DNA of 64,000 nucleotides from Paenibacillus assamensis DSM 18201 (GCF_000422445.1 NZ_AULU01000006.1:248001-312000), one strand, 5' to 3'; positions 1 through 8,597 are shown, numbered from the stretch's first letter. The notes: generated from the letters alone by a model not told the origin. Program-made: numbers and translations.

Positions 1-665
1 AATGTCTTAAAGAAGGGATCATCGGAGATGTATTGCAGTGTAACATTGCGTACATGCGTTCAGGTTATTTAAATGCGGATCGTCCATTTAGTTGGCGGTT
101 AAGTGATGAATTGTCTGGTGGTGGAGCGATTACGGACATTGGTGTACATGCTCTTGATCTTGTTCGTCATTGGTTCGGAAACTTTAAGCAAGTGGATGGA
201 CGTACGCATACATTTGTTAAAAACAGACCAAGCGCTATCCATGCTGCAGAACAAGTTGAAGTACATGTCGATGACTGGGCCTCCATGCATATAGAAACAG
301 AAACGGGTGTAAGGGGAGCGATAGAAGTATCCCGCATTGCTTACGGATCAGATGCGTTCCGTATTCATATTGTTGGCACTAAAGGAAGCATGACGTGTGA
401 TTTGGAAAAAGATCGGATGCCCGTTGTGCACTTAATTAGTGGTACTGTACCAAGTTTGCCGACACCAGATAGTCTGGAACTATTGCCAGATGAAAAGGCT
501 ACGCTTGGCGTATTCCAAGACAGTCATTTTGCTGCTCTTCATCATTTTATTTTGCGAATGACGGGAGATAATCGTTGGACTGATATCGCACCTACTTTGT
601 CAGATGGGTATGCGGTTGAGCGTTGGGTAGATAAAGTAATCGCTTCTTCTAAACAAACAGATTAG
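1..665 (+). CDS. Gfo/Idh/MocA-family oxidoreductase, C-terminal part (5' end outside window)
   Basis: The frame is open from base 3 and reads through to a TAG stop, so the gene begins before the window and only about 220 C-terminal residues are visible. The segment GGGAITDIGVHALDLVRHW (about nt 120-175) is the conserved substrate-domain motif of Gfo/Idh/MocA dehydrogenases (GGG, then Asp, Gly and His). The N-terminal Rossmann fold that would bind NAD(P) is not in the window. Known members oxidise or reduce sugars, inositol or related polyols; the substrate here cannot be told. An internal TTG at 33 could be mistaken for a start, but coding sequence with family character continues upstream of it. 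Confidence 0.85.
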   Translation, partial: CLKEGIIGDVLQCNIAYMRSGYLNADRPFSWRLSDELSGGGAITDIGVHALDLVRHWFGNFKQVDGRTHTFVKNRPSAIHAAEQVEVHVDDWASMHIETETGVRGAIEVSRIAYGSDAFRIHIVGTKGSMTCDLEKDRMPVVHLISGTVPSLPTPDSLELLPDEKATLGVFQDSHFAALHHFILRMTGDNRWTDIAPTLSDGYAVERWVDKVIASSKQTD

Positions 666-701
666 TTAGGTATCGCACACGACTAAGAAAGAAGGATGCG
701 T

Positions 702-1640
702 ATGAAAGGGTTCATCTACGCATTGCTTGTCCTTACAAGCATGCTGTGGGGAGGCAATTTTGTAGCGAGCAAATTACTTGTCGACCATGCGGAGCCGATG
801 ACACTTGTCTTGTTTCGTTGGGGGATAGCGGTTATCGTATGGCTGCCAATTGTATTGAAAAAAGAAAAGAAAATAATTCCTCCAAGAGCTGCTTGGCTGC
901 CGCTTTTGTTAATGGGTCTAACCGGCGTATTGCTGTTTAATGTATGCATGTTTTATGCACTAGAACATACAACGGCGACTAATACAGGTTTAATATCAGC
1001 ATTAAATCCCATTATGATTGCTCTACTGAGCTTTATCATTTATCGTGATCGACTACATAAGCTGCAAATCGTTGCAATGTGTGTATCTTTTAGCGGGGTT
1101 ATTTATTTCATCCTGCAAGGTGATTTATCACGTTTATGGTTAATGTCATTTAACATTGGTGATTTATGGATGCTAGGCTCTGTTCTCATTTGGGGCATAT
1201 ATTCAATTGCATCCAAATGGGCTATGATGTACATATCACCGTTTTTGTCCACGTTCTGGGGAGGTATTATTGGTGTACTAATCATGTTGCCATTGGAGTG
1301 GAAGAACGTGATATCAACAACAGGGGATACCTGGTTCTGGGTAGGTATTGCCTATACGAGTGTTGGTGCAACAGTTGCAGCTATGATGTTCTGGAACATT
1401 GGCGTACAACGCGTTGGGGGAACACAAGCCGGAATGTTTTTGAATTTAAACCCTATATTTACAGGTTTGTTCGCCTACTTATTGTTGGATGAGCAGATGA
1501 ACGTGCAGCAGTGGATCGGTGCGATTATTGTGTTGAGCGGAGTTTTTGCCTTCACCGTTATTGGAATAAAAACAACTAGAGAGGAACAACGTCGCCATGA
1601 ACAAAACAATAATATCGAACAAGCTTCATGCGTTCATTGA
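702..1640 (+). CDS. EamA/DMT-family transporter
   Basis: A protein of about 312 residues with roughly ten hydrophobic helices and two EamA repeats, the layout of drug/metabolite exporters (RhaT/YdcZ group). The N-terminus carries the family signature around LWGGNFVASK and the second repeat starts near residue 150. The ATG at 702 is preferred to the one at 696 because the GAAGG ribosome site (691-695) is correctly spaced only from 702. The last 44 nt overlap the next gene, so the two are probably cotranscribed. Substrate unknown; exporters of amino acids or metabolites are typical. Confidence 0.88.
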   Translation: MKGFIYALLVLTSMLWGGNFVASKLLVDHAEPMTLVLFRWGIAVIVWLPIVLKKEKKIIPPRAAWLPLLLMGLTGVLLFNVCMFYALEHTTATNTGLISALNPIMIALLSFIIYRDRLHKLQIVAMCVSFSGVIYFILQGDLSRLWLMSFNIGDLWMLGSVLIWGIYSIASKWAMMYISPFLSTFWGGIIGVLIMLPLEWKNVISTTGDTWFWVGIAYTSVGATVAAMMFWNIGVQRVGGTQAGMFLNLNPIFTGLFAYLLLDEQMNVQQWIGAIIVLSGVFAFTVIGIKTTREEQRRHEQNNNIEQASCVH

Positions 1641-2457
1641 TTTGGACGGAACTATGTTTCACGGCTCTCAAGCTATCGATGGAGCTGATCGCTTAATTGA
1701 ATGCTTGCAGGAGTGGGGAGTGCCGTATTTGTTTGTGACCAATAACTCAACTCGTACGCCGCAGCAAATAGCAGCGCTTATGGGAGAAATGGGTATACAA
1801 GCGCGAACAGAGGATGTGCTGACTTCTGCGCAGGCGGCAGCTGCGTATATTCGAGACCATTACAAAGATCCTTTTGTATTTATGATAGGTGAAGAAGGAT
1901 TGCAGCAGGCGTTGACGGATTGTAATATCCGATGGACGAATGACCCTGTAGTAGTAGAACAAAAGCATATTGATGTTGTCGTTCAAGGACTTGATCGACA
2001 GTTCACTTATAGCAAGTTGGAAGCAGCTTCAATAGCAATACGTAAGGGCGCAGCTTCTATTGTGACGAATCCAGATGTACAGCTGCCTTCAGATAAGGGA
2101 ATTTCTCCTGGTGCAGGAACCATTGCAGCCGCTATCCAGGCTGCATCTGGTGCAGCACCTATTTGTATAGGGAAGCCAGATGCAATCATTATGGAAGTAG
2201 CTCTTAAACAGCTTGATTGCACGTCTGCTGAGGCAATTGTGATAGGAGACAACTTATTGACTGACATCCAAGCGGGTATTCGAGCAAAATGTCTTACCGC
2301 TTTAGTGCTTACAGGAGTGACCTCAAAGTCATCTTATGCATCGTATAGAGAGAACAGTAATGACCTCCCTGATTATGTATTCAATAATCTTGAGCAAGTT
2401 AGGCAGCTGTTCGAGCAAATTAAAGAAAATAATGATACAGAGAGGGCGTTGGAATAG
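1597..2457 (+). CDS. HAD-superfamily (IIA, NagD/PNPase-like) phosphatase
   Basis: 286 residues. HAD motif I is DLDGTMFHG near residue 17, motif II is VTNNST near residue 47, a lysine-containing stretch (GKPDA) stands near residue 200, and motif IV is IGDNLLTDI near residue 220. This is the class IIA arrangement with a C2 cap, as in NagD and the Gram-positive TIGR01457-type phosphatases, which hydrolyse small phosphate esters such as nucleotides or p-nitrophenyl phosphate. A GAGAGG site at 1579-1584 supports the ATG at 1597 although it lies inside the transporter gene. The next gene starts directly after its stop. Confidence 0.87.
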   Translation: MNKTIISNKLHAFIDLDGTMFHGSQAIDGADRLIECLQEWGVPYLFVTNNSTRTPQQIAALMGEMGIQARTEDVLTSAQAAAAYIRDHYKDPFVFMIGEEGLQQALTDCNIRWTNDPVVVEQKHIDVVVQGLDRQFTYSKLEAASIAIRKGAASIVTNPDVQLPSDKGISPGAGTIAAAIQAASGAAPICIGKPDAIIMEVALKQLDCTSAEAIVIGDNLLTDIQAGIRAKCLTALVLTGVTSKSSYASYRENSNDLPDYVFNNLEQVRQLFEQIKENNDTERALE

Positions 2458-3300
2458 ATGGCAGAACTACCAGAATTAGAGCGAGAACGTAAAAAGTTGA
2501 ACCAATTGTTTGTAGGGCAGCGGTTTAGAGCAATTTCGCTGCTTAAGGAATCTTGGGCGAATGTATCCATTGAGCAATTGCAACAAGGTCTTGTAGGAAG
2601 ACAGTTGTTATATGTGGAGCGTCGAGCTAAAGGGATTGTGTTTCATTTAGATGATGGCAGAAGGTTGCTGTTGACGGTTGGTAATGGTGCGTTGTTCCAT
2701 ACTGCCACTGCAGCAGATGAAGAGTCTGGCATCCATGAAAATACGGAGACTATAGCAGTAAACGGAAATACTGCTATTCAACCGCAACTGCGCGTTTCAT
2801 TTGATCAAGGACGCTGGGATGTGACGGGTGCACGCACGCTTTCACTTCAATGGCTAAGTGCGAAAGAAATGGATGATATTGCGAAGGAGTGGGGGCTTGA
2901 GCCACTTAGTCGTAATTTAAATGCAGCTTTGTTCCAAAATCGATTTGCAAAGCGACGTACGGCACTTCGGACAGCTCTAACGAATCAAGCGATAATTGCT
3001 GGTATTTCTCCCGCAATCGCAGACGAAATATGCTTTAGGGCAGGTATTGTGCCAACTGTAAAAACGGAGACGTTGTCCTCCTCTGATTGGGAAGCGATAT
3101 ACAATAGTATGGTTCAATGGCTTCAAGAAGCCATTGAACAACCAGAAATTATTTCTTATGCAGTTAGCGGACGACAAGGTGAAACGTGCAGCAAGTGTCG
3201 CACGAAGCTGTCTGATGCAGTGATAAGCGGAAAAGTAGCGGTATATTGTTCTTCTTGTCAGCATGAGCATGCTCCTGAAGCTGTCGGCACACATGGCTAA
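2458..3300 (+). CDS. Fpg/Nei-family DNA glycosylase-like protein lacking the catalytic Pro2
   Basis: 280 residues with the Fpg/Nei layout: an N-terminal start like MPELPEVE, a beta-domain lysine (K58 in RRAKG), a helix-two-turn-helix (ISPAIADEICFRAGI) and a C-terminal zinc finger (CSKC, then CSSCQ). Family members excise oxidised bases and nick at abasic sites, using the amino group of Pro2 as nucleophile. Here the start reads MAELPELE, so Pro2 is Ala while Glu3 is kept. In the zinc finger the usual phosphate-contacting Arg of GRGT is Lys (GKVAVYC). The start is fixed: the ATG abuts the previous stop. Next to endonuclease IV, a repair role is likely, but base-excision chemistry may be altered or lost. 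Confidence 0.82.
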   Translation: MAELPELERERKKLNQLFVGQRFRAISLLKESWANVSIEQLQQGLVGRQLLYVERRAKGIVFHLDDGRRLLLTVGNGALFHTATAADEESGIHENTETIAVNGNTAIQPQLRVSFDQGRWDVTGARTLSLQWLSAKEMDDIAKEWGLEPLSRNLNAALFQNRFAKRRTALRTALTNQAIIAGISPAIADEICFRAGIVPTVKTETLSSSDWEAIYNSMVQWLQEAIEQPEIISYAVSGRQGETCSKCRTKLSDAVISGKVAVYCSSCQHEHAPEAVGTHG

Positions 3301-4171
3301 TGAGCTCAGCTATGGTTGCCACATTAAGTTAAGTGGCGGATATGTTCGTATGGCCGAAAGAGCGATTGCTTTATTTGAACAGAATGGTTGTTCAAGCTTT
3401 CAGTTTTTTGCAAAAAACCCGCGCAGTTTGCAGGTGAAACAGTTTATCGCAGCTGAGGCCGAGCGTTGTCGTCAATTGATGGAACAATATCGATTGCGCT
3501 CGGTTATTCATTCTGCCTATCCCTTGAACCTGGCGATATCGATTCAAGATCAACCAGAAGTGGCTATTCAGCATGTCCATAGCCTATGCAATGACTTGGA
3601 AATTGCTGAAGCAACGGGCGCAATTGGTGTTGTTGTTCATTTCGGAATTGTAAAGAAGTCTAATCGTCTAGAAGGATATCGCGATATATTAACCACATTA
3701 AATGCTGTACTGACCATGTATAAAGGGCCAGCACTCATTTTAGTGGAGAATCAAGCAGGATTGTATGGTGGTATCGGCTCGACGTTCGAAGAACATGTTC
3801 AAATTAAACAATTGTGCATAGATCCGGATCGAGTAGGCTTTTGCTTTGATACATGCCATGCTTATGTGAGTGGTTTATGGCATGCAGATGATCAATTAGG
3901 GACAGAGCAACTAATACGTCATGGTGAGCGTTTAGGCTACTGGGATGATGTTGAAGTTGTTCATGTAAACGACGCAGCAGAACCGTTCGGCTCGTTGAGA
4001 GATCGTCATGCGCAGCTTGGTAAAGGACATATACCGTTGGTAGCAATGAAGGAGCTATTATCTACTCCTCAACTAAAAGGAGTAATGAATGTATTGGAGA
4101 CACCTGCCAGTGATGTATCGTTTCATCATGCGGAGTGGGAAATCTTGAGCAAACTGCAATATTCCAATTAA
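3293..4171 (+). CDS. nfo: Deoxyribonuclease IV (endonuclease IV, Nfo-like)
   Basis: 292 residues forming an AP-endonuclease TIM barrel that cleaves DNA 5' to abasic sites. The metal ligands of the family are all in place: His in VIHSAYP, His in VVVHFG, Glu in LVENQAG, Asp and His in CFDTCHAY, His and Asp in VHVND, His in DRHAQLGKGH, and Glu in VLETPAS. The ATG at 3293 fits the family N-terminus (CHIKLSGG) and overlaps the stop of the preceding glycosylase gene, implying translational coupling. An upstream ATG at 3263 would add ten residues without better support. Together with the upstream gene this forms a small base-excision-repair unit. Confidence 0.92.
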   Translation: MANELSYGCHIKLSGGYVRMAERAIALFEQNGCSSFQFFAKNPRSLQVKQFIAAEAERCRQLMEQYRLRSVIHSAYPLNLAISIQDQPEVAIQHVHSLCNDLEIAEATGAIGVVVHFGIVKKSNRLEGYRDILTTLNAVLTMYKGPALILVENQAGLYGGIGSTFEEHVQIKQLCIDPDRVGFCFDTCHAYVSGLWHADDQLGTEQLIRHGERLGYWDDVEVVHVNDAAEPFGSLRDRHAQLGKGHIPLVAMKELLSTPQLKGVMNVLETPASDVSFHHAEWEILSKLQYSN

Positions 4172-4206
4172 CGTGTATTTACGATATGCTCATTCGCTCC
4201 TATTTA

Positions 4207-4229
4207 AATAATTAATTACATTAATTATT
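4207..4229. promoter_or_regulatory. Perfect 23-nt AT-rich inverted repeat, possible operator
   Basis: Two exact 10-nt arms (AATAATTAAT and ATTAATTATT) flank a 3-nt centre, 48 nt before the first gene of the cREC-thioredoxin-ABC group. There is no T-tract, so it is not a terminator. It could be a binding site for a dimeric regulator; AT-rich chance palindromes are also possible. Confidence 0.3.
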
Positions 4230-4276
4230 AGCGCTAAATATTGAAAAACGTTGTAATATAGAAAGGGTGCGCGAAG

Positions 4277-4615
4277 ATGATCCATGTGTATCTTGATGAT
4301 TGGCGCAAATGCCCAGATGGATTTGTATTGGCACGGAACATGGAGGAGTGTATATTACTCCTTGAAGGTGCGGAAGTCGATATTTTATCGTTGGATCATG
4401 ACCTAGGTCCTGATGAACCAACAGGTACAGAGCTAGTTGCAGAAATGGTCAATCGCGGATTGTATGCAAAACGGATTTATTTGCACACCTCTTGTGACAG
4501 AGGACGGAGTCGTATGTACGAGATGCTGTATATGAACAAGCCGAGTGAGGTTGAACTATACAATGGGCCCATGCCACTTCATGTAATCGAGCAAGTTCGC
4601 AGCTTAAGCAAATGA
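4277..4615 (+). CDS. Cyclic-phosphate-processing receiver-domain (cREC) protein
   Basis: 112 residues beginning MIHVYLDDWRKCPDGF, with LDHDLG near residue 40 and IYLHTSCDRGR near residue 74. These features match the small cREC domain family, a receiver-fold group predicted to process cyclic nucleotide phosphates and often found beside nucleic-acid repair genes. The family function is a prediction and has not, as far as I know, been proved biochemically. A ribosome site AAAGGGTG precedes the ATG. The stop overlaps the next start in an ATGA arrangement, so translation is coupled to the thioredoxin-like gene. Confidence 0.75.
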   Translation: MIHVYLDDWRKCPDGFVLARNMEECILLLEGAEVDILSLDHDLGPDEPTGTELVAEMVNRGLYAKRIYLHTSCDRGRSRMYEMLYMNKPSEVELYNGPMPLHVIEQVRSLSK

Positions 4616-4992
4616 GCATAATGATTCACGAACTACGTGAAGCTCTAAAGAATGGACAGGTTCCGTCCGATATTGATCTTTTATATATGTATAGTCCATT
4701 GTGCGGTACTTGTCATGTCGCTAGCCGAATGCTGGATGTTGTTGAGCATTTACTGCCCGAACTGCAATTTGAACGTTTAAATATTAATGAAGTGCCTGAT
4801 CTCGCTCAGGCGTATCAGGTGGCAAGTGTACCTTGTCTAATTGTTTGGCGTACTGTTTCAGTGAAACAAAGTCAACAAAGTTTGATTTCACACAATGTCT
4901 TTGCGGATCCGCAAAAAATTTATGCATTTCATTCTATCCCTTATCTGTATGAGCGGCTAAGAGGAGGCGGCATGGATGATTCATCTCGATGA
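4612..4992 (+). CDS. Thioredoxin-family protein
   Basis: 126 residues with a thioredoxin fold. The active site CGTC is near residue 31 and the cis-proline sequence SVPCLIVW near residue 73. CGTC differs from the classical CGPC, as in several Bacillus thioredoxin-like proteins. It is predicted to be a cytosolic thiol reductant or redox partner; there is no signal peptide. It starts inside an ATGA overlap with the cREC gene and its 3' end overlaps the ABC ATPase gene by 17 nt, so these genes are clearly one transcript. A second ATG at 4621 is a possible alternative start. Confidence 0.82.
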   Translation: MSIMIHELREALKNGQVPSDIDLLYMYSPLCGTCHVASRMLDVVEHLLPELQFERLNINEVPDLAQAYQVASVPCLIVWRTVSVKQSQQSLISHNVFADPQKIYAFHSIPYLYERLRGGGMDDSSR

Positions 4993-5743
4993 TGTAACAT
5001 TTGAACGTCAAGATCGCACAATTATATATCCTTTACAGTGGCAAATGAAGGCTGGAGAACACTGGACGATACTTGGCAGAAATGGTTCTGGCAAATCTAC
5101 GCTGCTTGAAATGATACTAGGATATCACTTTCCTAGCTCAGGCAAAGTTCGTGTTCTAGGTCATACATACGGTCGATGTGATGTTCGGGAGTTACGAAAA
5201 GAGATCGGTTATATAAGTCAAACGCTTGTGGAAAAATTAACATTGCGGGATCCTGTGTGGGAGATCGTTGCTACCGGCTGGCAAGCGCATTTGCGTTTGT
5301 TTGACAAGGATACGGATATCCTTAAGGAGAGAGCATTGGAACAGCTTCGTATGGTACGACTGGCTCATTTAGCAGAGCAGCCATTTGGGTTGTGTTCACA
5401 AGGGGAACGCAAAAAAATTTTATTGGCACGTGTTATGATGAATAACCCCAAATTGCTCATTATGGACGAGGCCTGTGCAGGGCTCGATCTTAATGAAAGA
5501 GAGATGTGGCTTACAGACCTGCCGGAATTACTTGCAAAAGACGTACATCTCGTACATGTCACTCATCATCTTGAAGAAATTGTACCGTTATTTACACATG
5601 TAGCTTTGCTGCACAAAGGAAAACTCGTAGCCGCTGGCCCTAAAGAAGATGTGCTTACTCCAGAAAAGCTCTCCGAAACTTTTGATCTGCCTATTGCAGT
5701 GAACTGGATAGAAGGCCGGCCTTGGGTACGCATAAAGTCGTAG
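4976..5743 (+). CDS. ABC transporter ATP-binding protein (YlmA/ModF-like)
   Basis: 255 residues, a single nucleotide-binding domain: Walker A GRNGSGKST near residue 36, Q-loop around YISQT, signature CSQGE near residue 142, Walker B LLIMDEA near residue 161, and switch His in VTHHLEE. It resembles the stand-alone YlmA/ModF-type ATPases, for which a transmembrane partner is often not adjacent. No permease is present here, so the protein may act with a distant partner or in a non-transport role. It lies between the thioredoxin-like and methyltransferase genes in an apparent operon. Confidence 0.85.
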   Translation: MIHLDDVTFERQDRTIIYPLQWQMKAGEHWTILGRNGSGKSTLLEMILGYHFPSSGKVRVLGHTYGRCDVRELRKEIGYISQTLVEKLTLRDPVWEIVATGWQAHLRLFDKDTDILKERALEQLRMVRLAHLAEQPFGLCSQGERKKILLARVMMNNPKLLIMDEACAGLDLNEREMWLTDLPELLAKDVHLVHVTHHLEEIVPLFTHVALLHKGKLVAAGPKEDVLTPEKLSETFDLPIAVNWIEGRPWVRIKS

Positions 5744-5765
5744 TAATGCTTGGAGGAAAAATAAG

Positions 5766-6860
5766 TTGTCAGTAATCAATAATGAAATACACCCAACACG
5801 TAATTATGAACTAGGATCCCACTGGATCGTTACAGCTAATCATGGCTATATCCCTTATGCGCAGGAAGAACTGCGAAGGAAGTATAGTCATTTGAAAAGT
5901 ACGATACTAGTCTCTGGAGAAGTTGCTTTTATGGAACTTCCTGAATCAGAAGGAGCGGTATGGGATCTTCTTCGTCGTGAGCCAGCCATCTTTATTCGTG
6001 ATGCCTATCCTGTTCATATCATTCTTCCGGTTGATGCTGTCGCTAGTGAAGAAGATGCCGAGCAATTATGGGAGGCGCTATTAGAAAGAAGCGGTCTGTC
6101 TATACAAGGTGAATCGACTGGGGCTGTTCATGTACGAACGTCACCTAAGAAAGTGAAAACAGATGATGCTAGTGATAAAGAAGTTGTTTTCCAATGGCGT
6201 TCTGCTATTCAATCTGTGTGGTCAAAGCAAAATATTACGGCAGCCGTTCAGCAACCAGATTTCATCTTAACCTTGTTTGAACATGAGCAGCAAGTATATG
6301 CAGGCTTAGCAACTTTCGCTAATCAGCAGTCTGATTGGCCAGGTGGAGCTATCCGTTTCCGTCGTGAAGATGGACAAATTTCTCGTGCAAAATTTAAGTT
6401 GTTAGAAGCAGAACGTATATTTGGATTGGATTTCTCTGCTTATCGAAATGCTTTGGACGTAGGTGCAGCACCAGGGGGATGGAGCAGTTTGTTGTTAGAG
6501 CGCGGCATTCATGTAACGGCTGTGGATCCGGCAAAAATGCATCCGACACTCATGGAGCACCCTCATTTTACTTATTATGGACGAAATGCTGCTGAGGTAG
6601 TTTTTGAGCCAAATGAGTTTGATTTAATTGTATGTGATATGAGTTGGAGTCCGAAGCATACTGCACAGCTAGTCATTGAACTTCTAGATTCTCTTGTTTA
6701 TGGTGGTACATTAATTGTAACTGTGAAATTGATGCATAAGAAGCCGCTGCAAACAATACGTGATTGCATGGAGATGTTCGAAAAGCATGCAACAATTGTT
6801 CGTGCGAAGCAATTGTTCCATAATCGCGATGAGATCACATTGTATATGCTTAAAAATTAA
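5766..6860 (+). CDS. FtsJ-like SAM-dependent methyltransferase (RlmM-like)
   Basis: 364 residues. The C-terminal half is a Rossmann methyltransferase: SAM-binding LDVGAAPGGWSSLL near residue 235 and the catalytic-region motif IVCDMSWSP near residue 290, followed by LIVTVKL, as in RlmE/RlmM 2'-O-ribose methyltransferases. The N-terminal 150 residues resemble a THUMP-like RNA-binding part. It probably methylates ribosomal RNA. The TTG start is supported by GGAGGAAAA at 5752-5760. It is the last gene before a promoter and terminator pair. Confidence 0.82.
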   Translation: MSVINNEIHPTRNYELGSHWIVTANHGYIPYAQEELRRKYSHLKSTILVSGEVAFMELPESEGAVWDLLRREPAIFIRDAYPVHIILPVDAVASEEDAEQLWEALLERSGLSIQGESTGAVHVRTSPKKVKTDDASDKEVVFQWRSAIQSVWSKQNITAAVQQPDFILTLFEHEQQVYAGLATFANQQSDWPGGAIRFRREDGQISRAKFKLLEAERIFGLDFSAYRNALDVGAAPGGWSSLLLERGIHVTAVDPAKMHPTLMEHPHFTYYGRNAAEVVFEPNEFDLIVCDMSWSPKHTAQLVIELLDSLVYGGTLIVTVKLMHKKPLQTIRDCMEMFEKHATIVRAKQLFHNRDEITLYMLKN

Positions 6861-6885
6861 TCGATACTATTTTGCAAACAAGGTA

Positions 6886-6914
6886 TAGACAAATGATGGA
6901 AATGAATCTATAAT
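6886..6914 (+). promoter_or_regulatory. Sigma-A-type promoter ahead of the Tad-like operon
   Basis: TAGACA (6886-6891) and TATAAT (6909-6914) are separated by 17 nt. Transcription would begin near 6921, before the hairpin at 6954-6983, so the leader of the downstream operon would contain that terminator. Confidence 0.5.
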
Positions 6915-6953
6915 GACATCAATAACATAAACGTAACCTTTCAGGGAAAGCAT

Positions 6954-6989
6954 CCCGAATACGCCTAATTGGCTGTATTCGGGTTTTTT
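6954..6989 (+). terminator. Rho-independent terminator, possible attenuator
   Basis: The arms CCCGAATAC and GTATTCGGG pair perfectly around a 12-nt loop, with a run of six T after the stem. It can end the methyltransferase transcript. Because a promoter-like pair lies 40 nt upstream, it may also attenuate the kinase-led operon. Confidence 0.85.
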
Positions 6990-7055
6990 GCGTTTTTCAA
7001 CCTGTAGTAATGAGTACAATTATTTTACAATGGCTACTTCAAGGAGGTTTGTGGA

Positions 7056-8576
7056 GTGCGTGCTCCTACGAAGTTAATGGCAGGTGCATTGTTGCACGAA
7101 CGTTATCGAATTAAGCGTCTAATAGGCGTCGGAGGCATGAGTTATGTGTACTTAGCGCAAGATGAACGTTTAATGGGCAAGTATTGGGCCATTAAAGAAT
7201 CGATCCCGCTGGCACATGATCGCGAACATCTTATAAGGGAGGCTCAATGGTTAATTGAGCTTCGACATCCCAATTTGCCTCTCATCGTTGATTTTTTTTC
7301 ACCAGATGAAGATGGGCACGCCTTTTTGGTTATGGAGTACATTGAAGGGGAAACCATTGCTGAGAGATTGAAGCGAACCACTCTTTCGTTTGACGAGACG
7401 ATTGCGTACAGTCTTCAATTGTGTGATGCATTAAGTTACTTGCATGGACGTACCCCACCAATTATTTACCGAGATATGAAGCCTTCTAATGTAATGTTAG
7501 CTGATCAGCATCGAATAAAGTTGATTGACTTCGGTATTGCTAGACAAATGAAACCTTCTGAGTTAGCGGATACGATGAAGTTAGGAACAGTAGGCTTCGC
7601 TGCACCTGAGCAGCACGAAGGCAAGCAAAGTGACGCGCGTACTGATCTTTACGGCATTGGTGCATTGCTAGCTTTCGTGTTATCTGAAGGACGCTGGCGA
7701 GGAATGGAACCTTTTCGTACACAGATGCTTAATGAAGATGTTCCTAAATCATTTTACGAAATTCTTACTAAATTAATGGAAATAAATCCTAATGCGAGAT
7801 ATCAATCTGCGGAAGAATTAAAAAGAGAGCTATTGGCGCATGCCAATAGCAATGTTCTTCCTGCAGCCTATGAATTTATGGAAGGACAGCGGAATCAACA
7901 TGGGAAGACTAACCATGGATTGCAGCGAGCTGTTACGATCGCTGTAGCTGGTATAGCTTCAGGATTAGGTTGTACGCATATGAGCTTAATGATTGCGCAT
8001 CGACTTGCAAGAAGTAACCGTGGCAAAGTCGCTTATGTTTCGAATGCGGAGTCAAGTCGCTCTGTTGTCCATTCTATCCTGTCATCCGTTGAAGGTGATT
8101 GTGCGGAAGATTGGAGTAACAGAGTTTGGCAGTGGCAAGGAGTTTCTTACATTGAATTGGGTGAACAGTCTGGAGGATTAACCATATCATCAGTAACACA
8201 GCTGCAAATGGAATATGACTTTATTGTTCTAGATCTTGGTGTGATTGGAGCAAAGCGTAGATTAGATGAAGAATTTGTTCGCGCTTCATACAGTTTACTA
8301 TTAGGTTCGATAGCTCCTTGGAGGGATGATGATACTAGAGCAGCCTTGCACAATTTAGTTGAATTAAATTATCAACAATGGATTTTTGCTCTGCCACACG
8401 CCAAAGAGGAAGAATTACGCTCGTCGCGTTTACAGCTGAAATGCCATAGCATTATTTCCGTTCCCACATGCTCAAATCCATTTAAGGGTGGATCGGATTT
8501 AGAAGAATGGCTGCAATCTTGGATGAAGGTACAAGAACAGAAGAGAAGATGGTTCTCTTGGAGCAAGAGAAAATAA
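7056..8576 (+). CDS. Ser/Thr protein kinase fused to a degenerate CpaE/MinD-like domain
   Basis: 506 residues. Residues 17-275 form a Hanks-type kinase: glycine loop GVGGMSYVY (24-32), Lys47 in AIKE, catalytic YRDMKPSN with Asp140, DFG at 158-160, and APEQ. All catalytic residues are present, so it should be active. Residues 290-495 resemble a MinD/CpaE ATPase (VAGIASGLGCTHMS, then DFIVLDLG) but the P-loop has no GKT. There is no transmembrane or PASTA segment, so it is cytosolic. GTG start with AGGAGG at 7042-7047. As the first gene of the Tad-like operon it may regulate assembly by phosphorylation. This fusion is the most unusual gene of the locus. Confidence 0.85.
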   Translation: MRAPTKLMAGALLHERYRIKRLIGVGGMSYVYLAQDERLMGKYWAIKESIPLAHDREHLIREAQWLIELRHPNLPLIVDFFSPDEDGHAFLVMEYIEGETIAERLKRTTLSFDETIAYSLQLCDALSYLHGRTPPIIYRDMKPSNVMLADQHRIKLIDFGIARQMKPSELADTMKLGTVGFAAPEQHEGKQSDARTDLYGIGALLAFVLSEGRWRGMEPFRTQMLNEDVPKSFYEILTKLMEINPNARYQSAEELKRELLAHANSNVLPAAYEFMEGQRNQHGKTNHGLQRAVTIAVAGIASGLGCTHMSLMIAHRLARSNRGKVAYVSNAESSRSVVHSILSSVEGDCAEDWSNRVWQWQGVSYIELGEQSGGLTISSVTQLQMEYDFIVLDLGVIGAKRRLDEEFVRASYSLLLGSIAPWRDDDTRAALHNLVELNYQQWIFALPHAKEEELRSSRLQLKCHSIISVPTCSNPFKGGSDLEEWLQSWMKVQEQKRRWFSWSKRK

Positions 8577-8597
8577 TAGGTGAAAGGGGGTTTTTGC

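Noticed and set aside
2977-3294. A 105-codon minus-strand frame inside the glycosylase gene
   Set aside because: Fully inside a well-supported gene; no ribosome site or domain.
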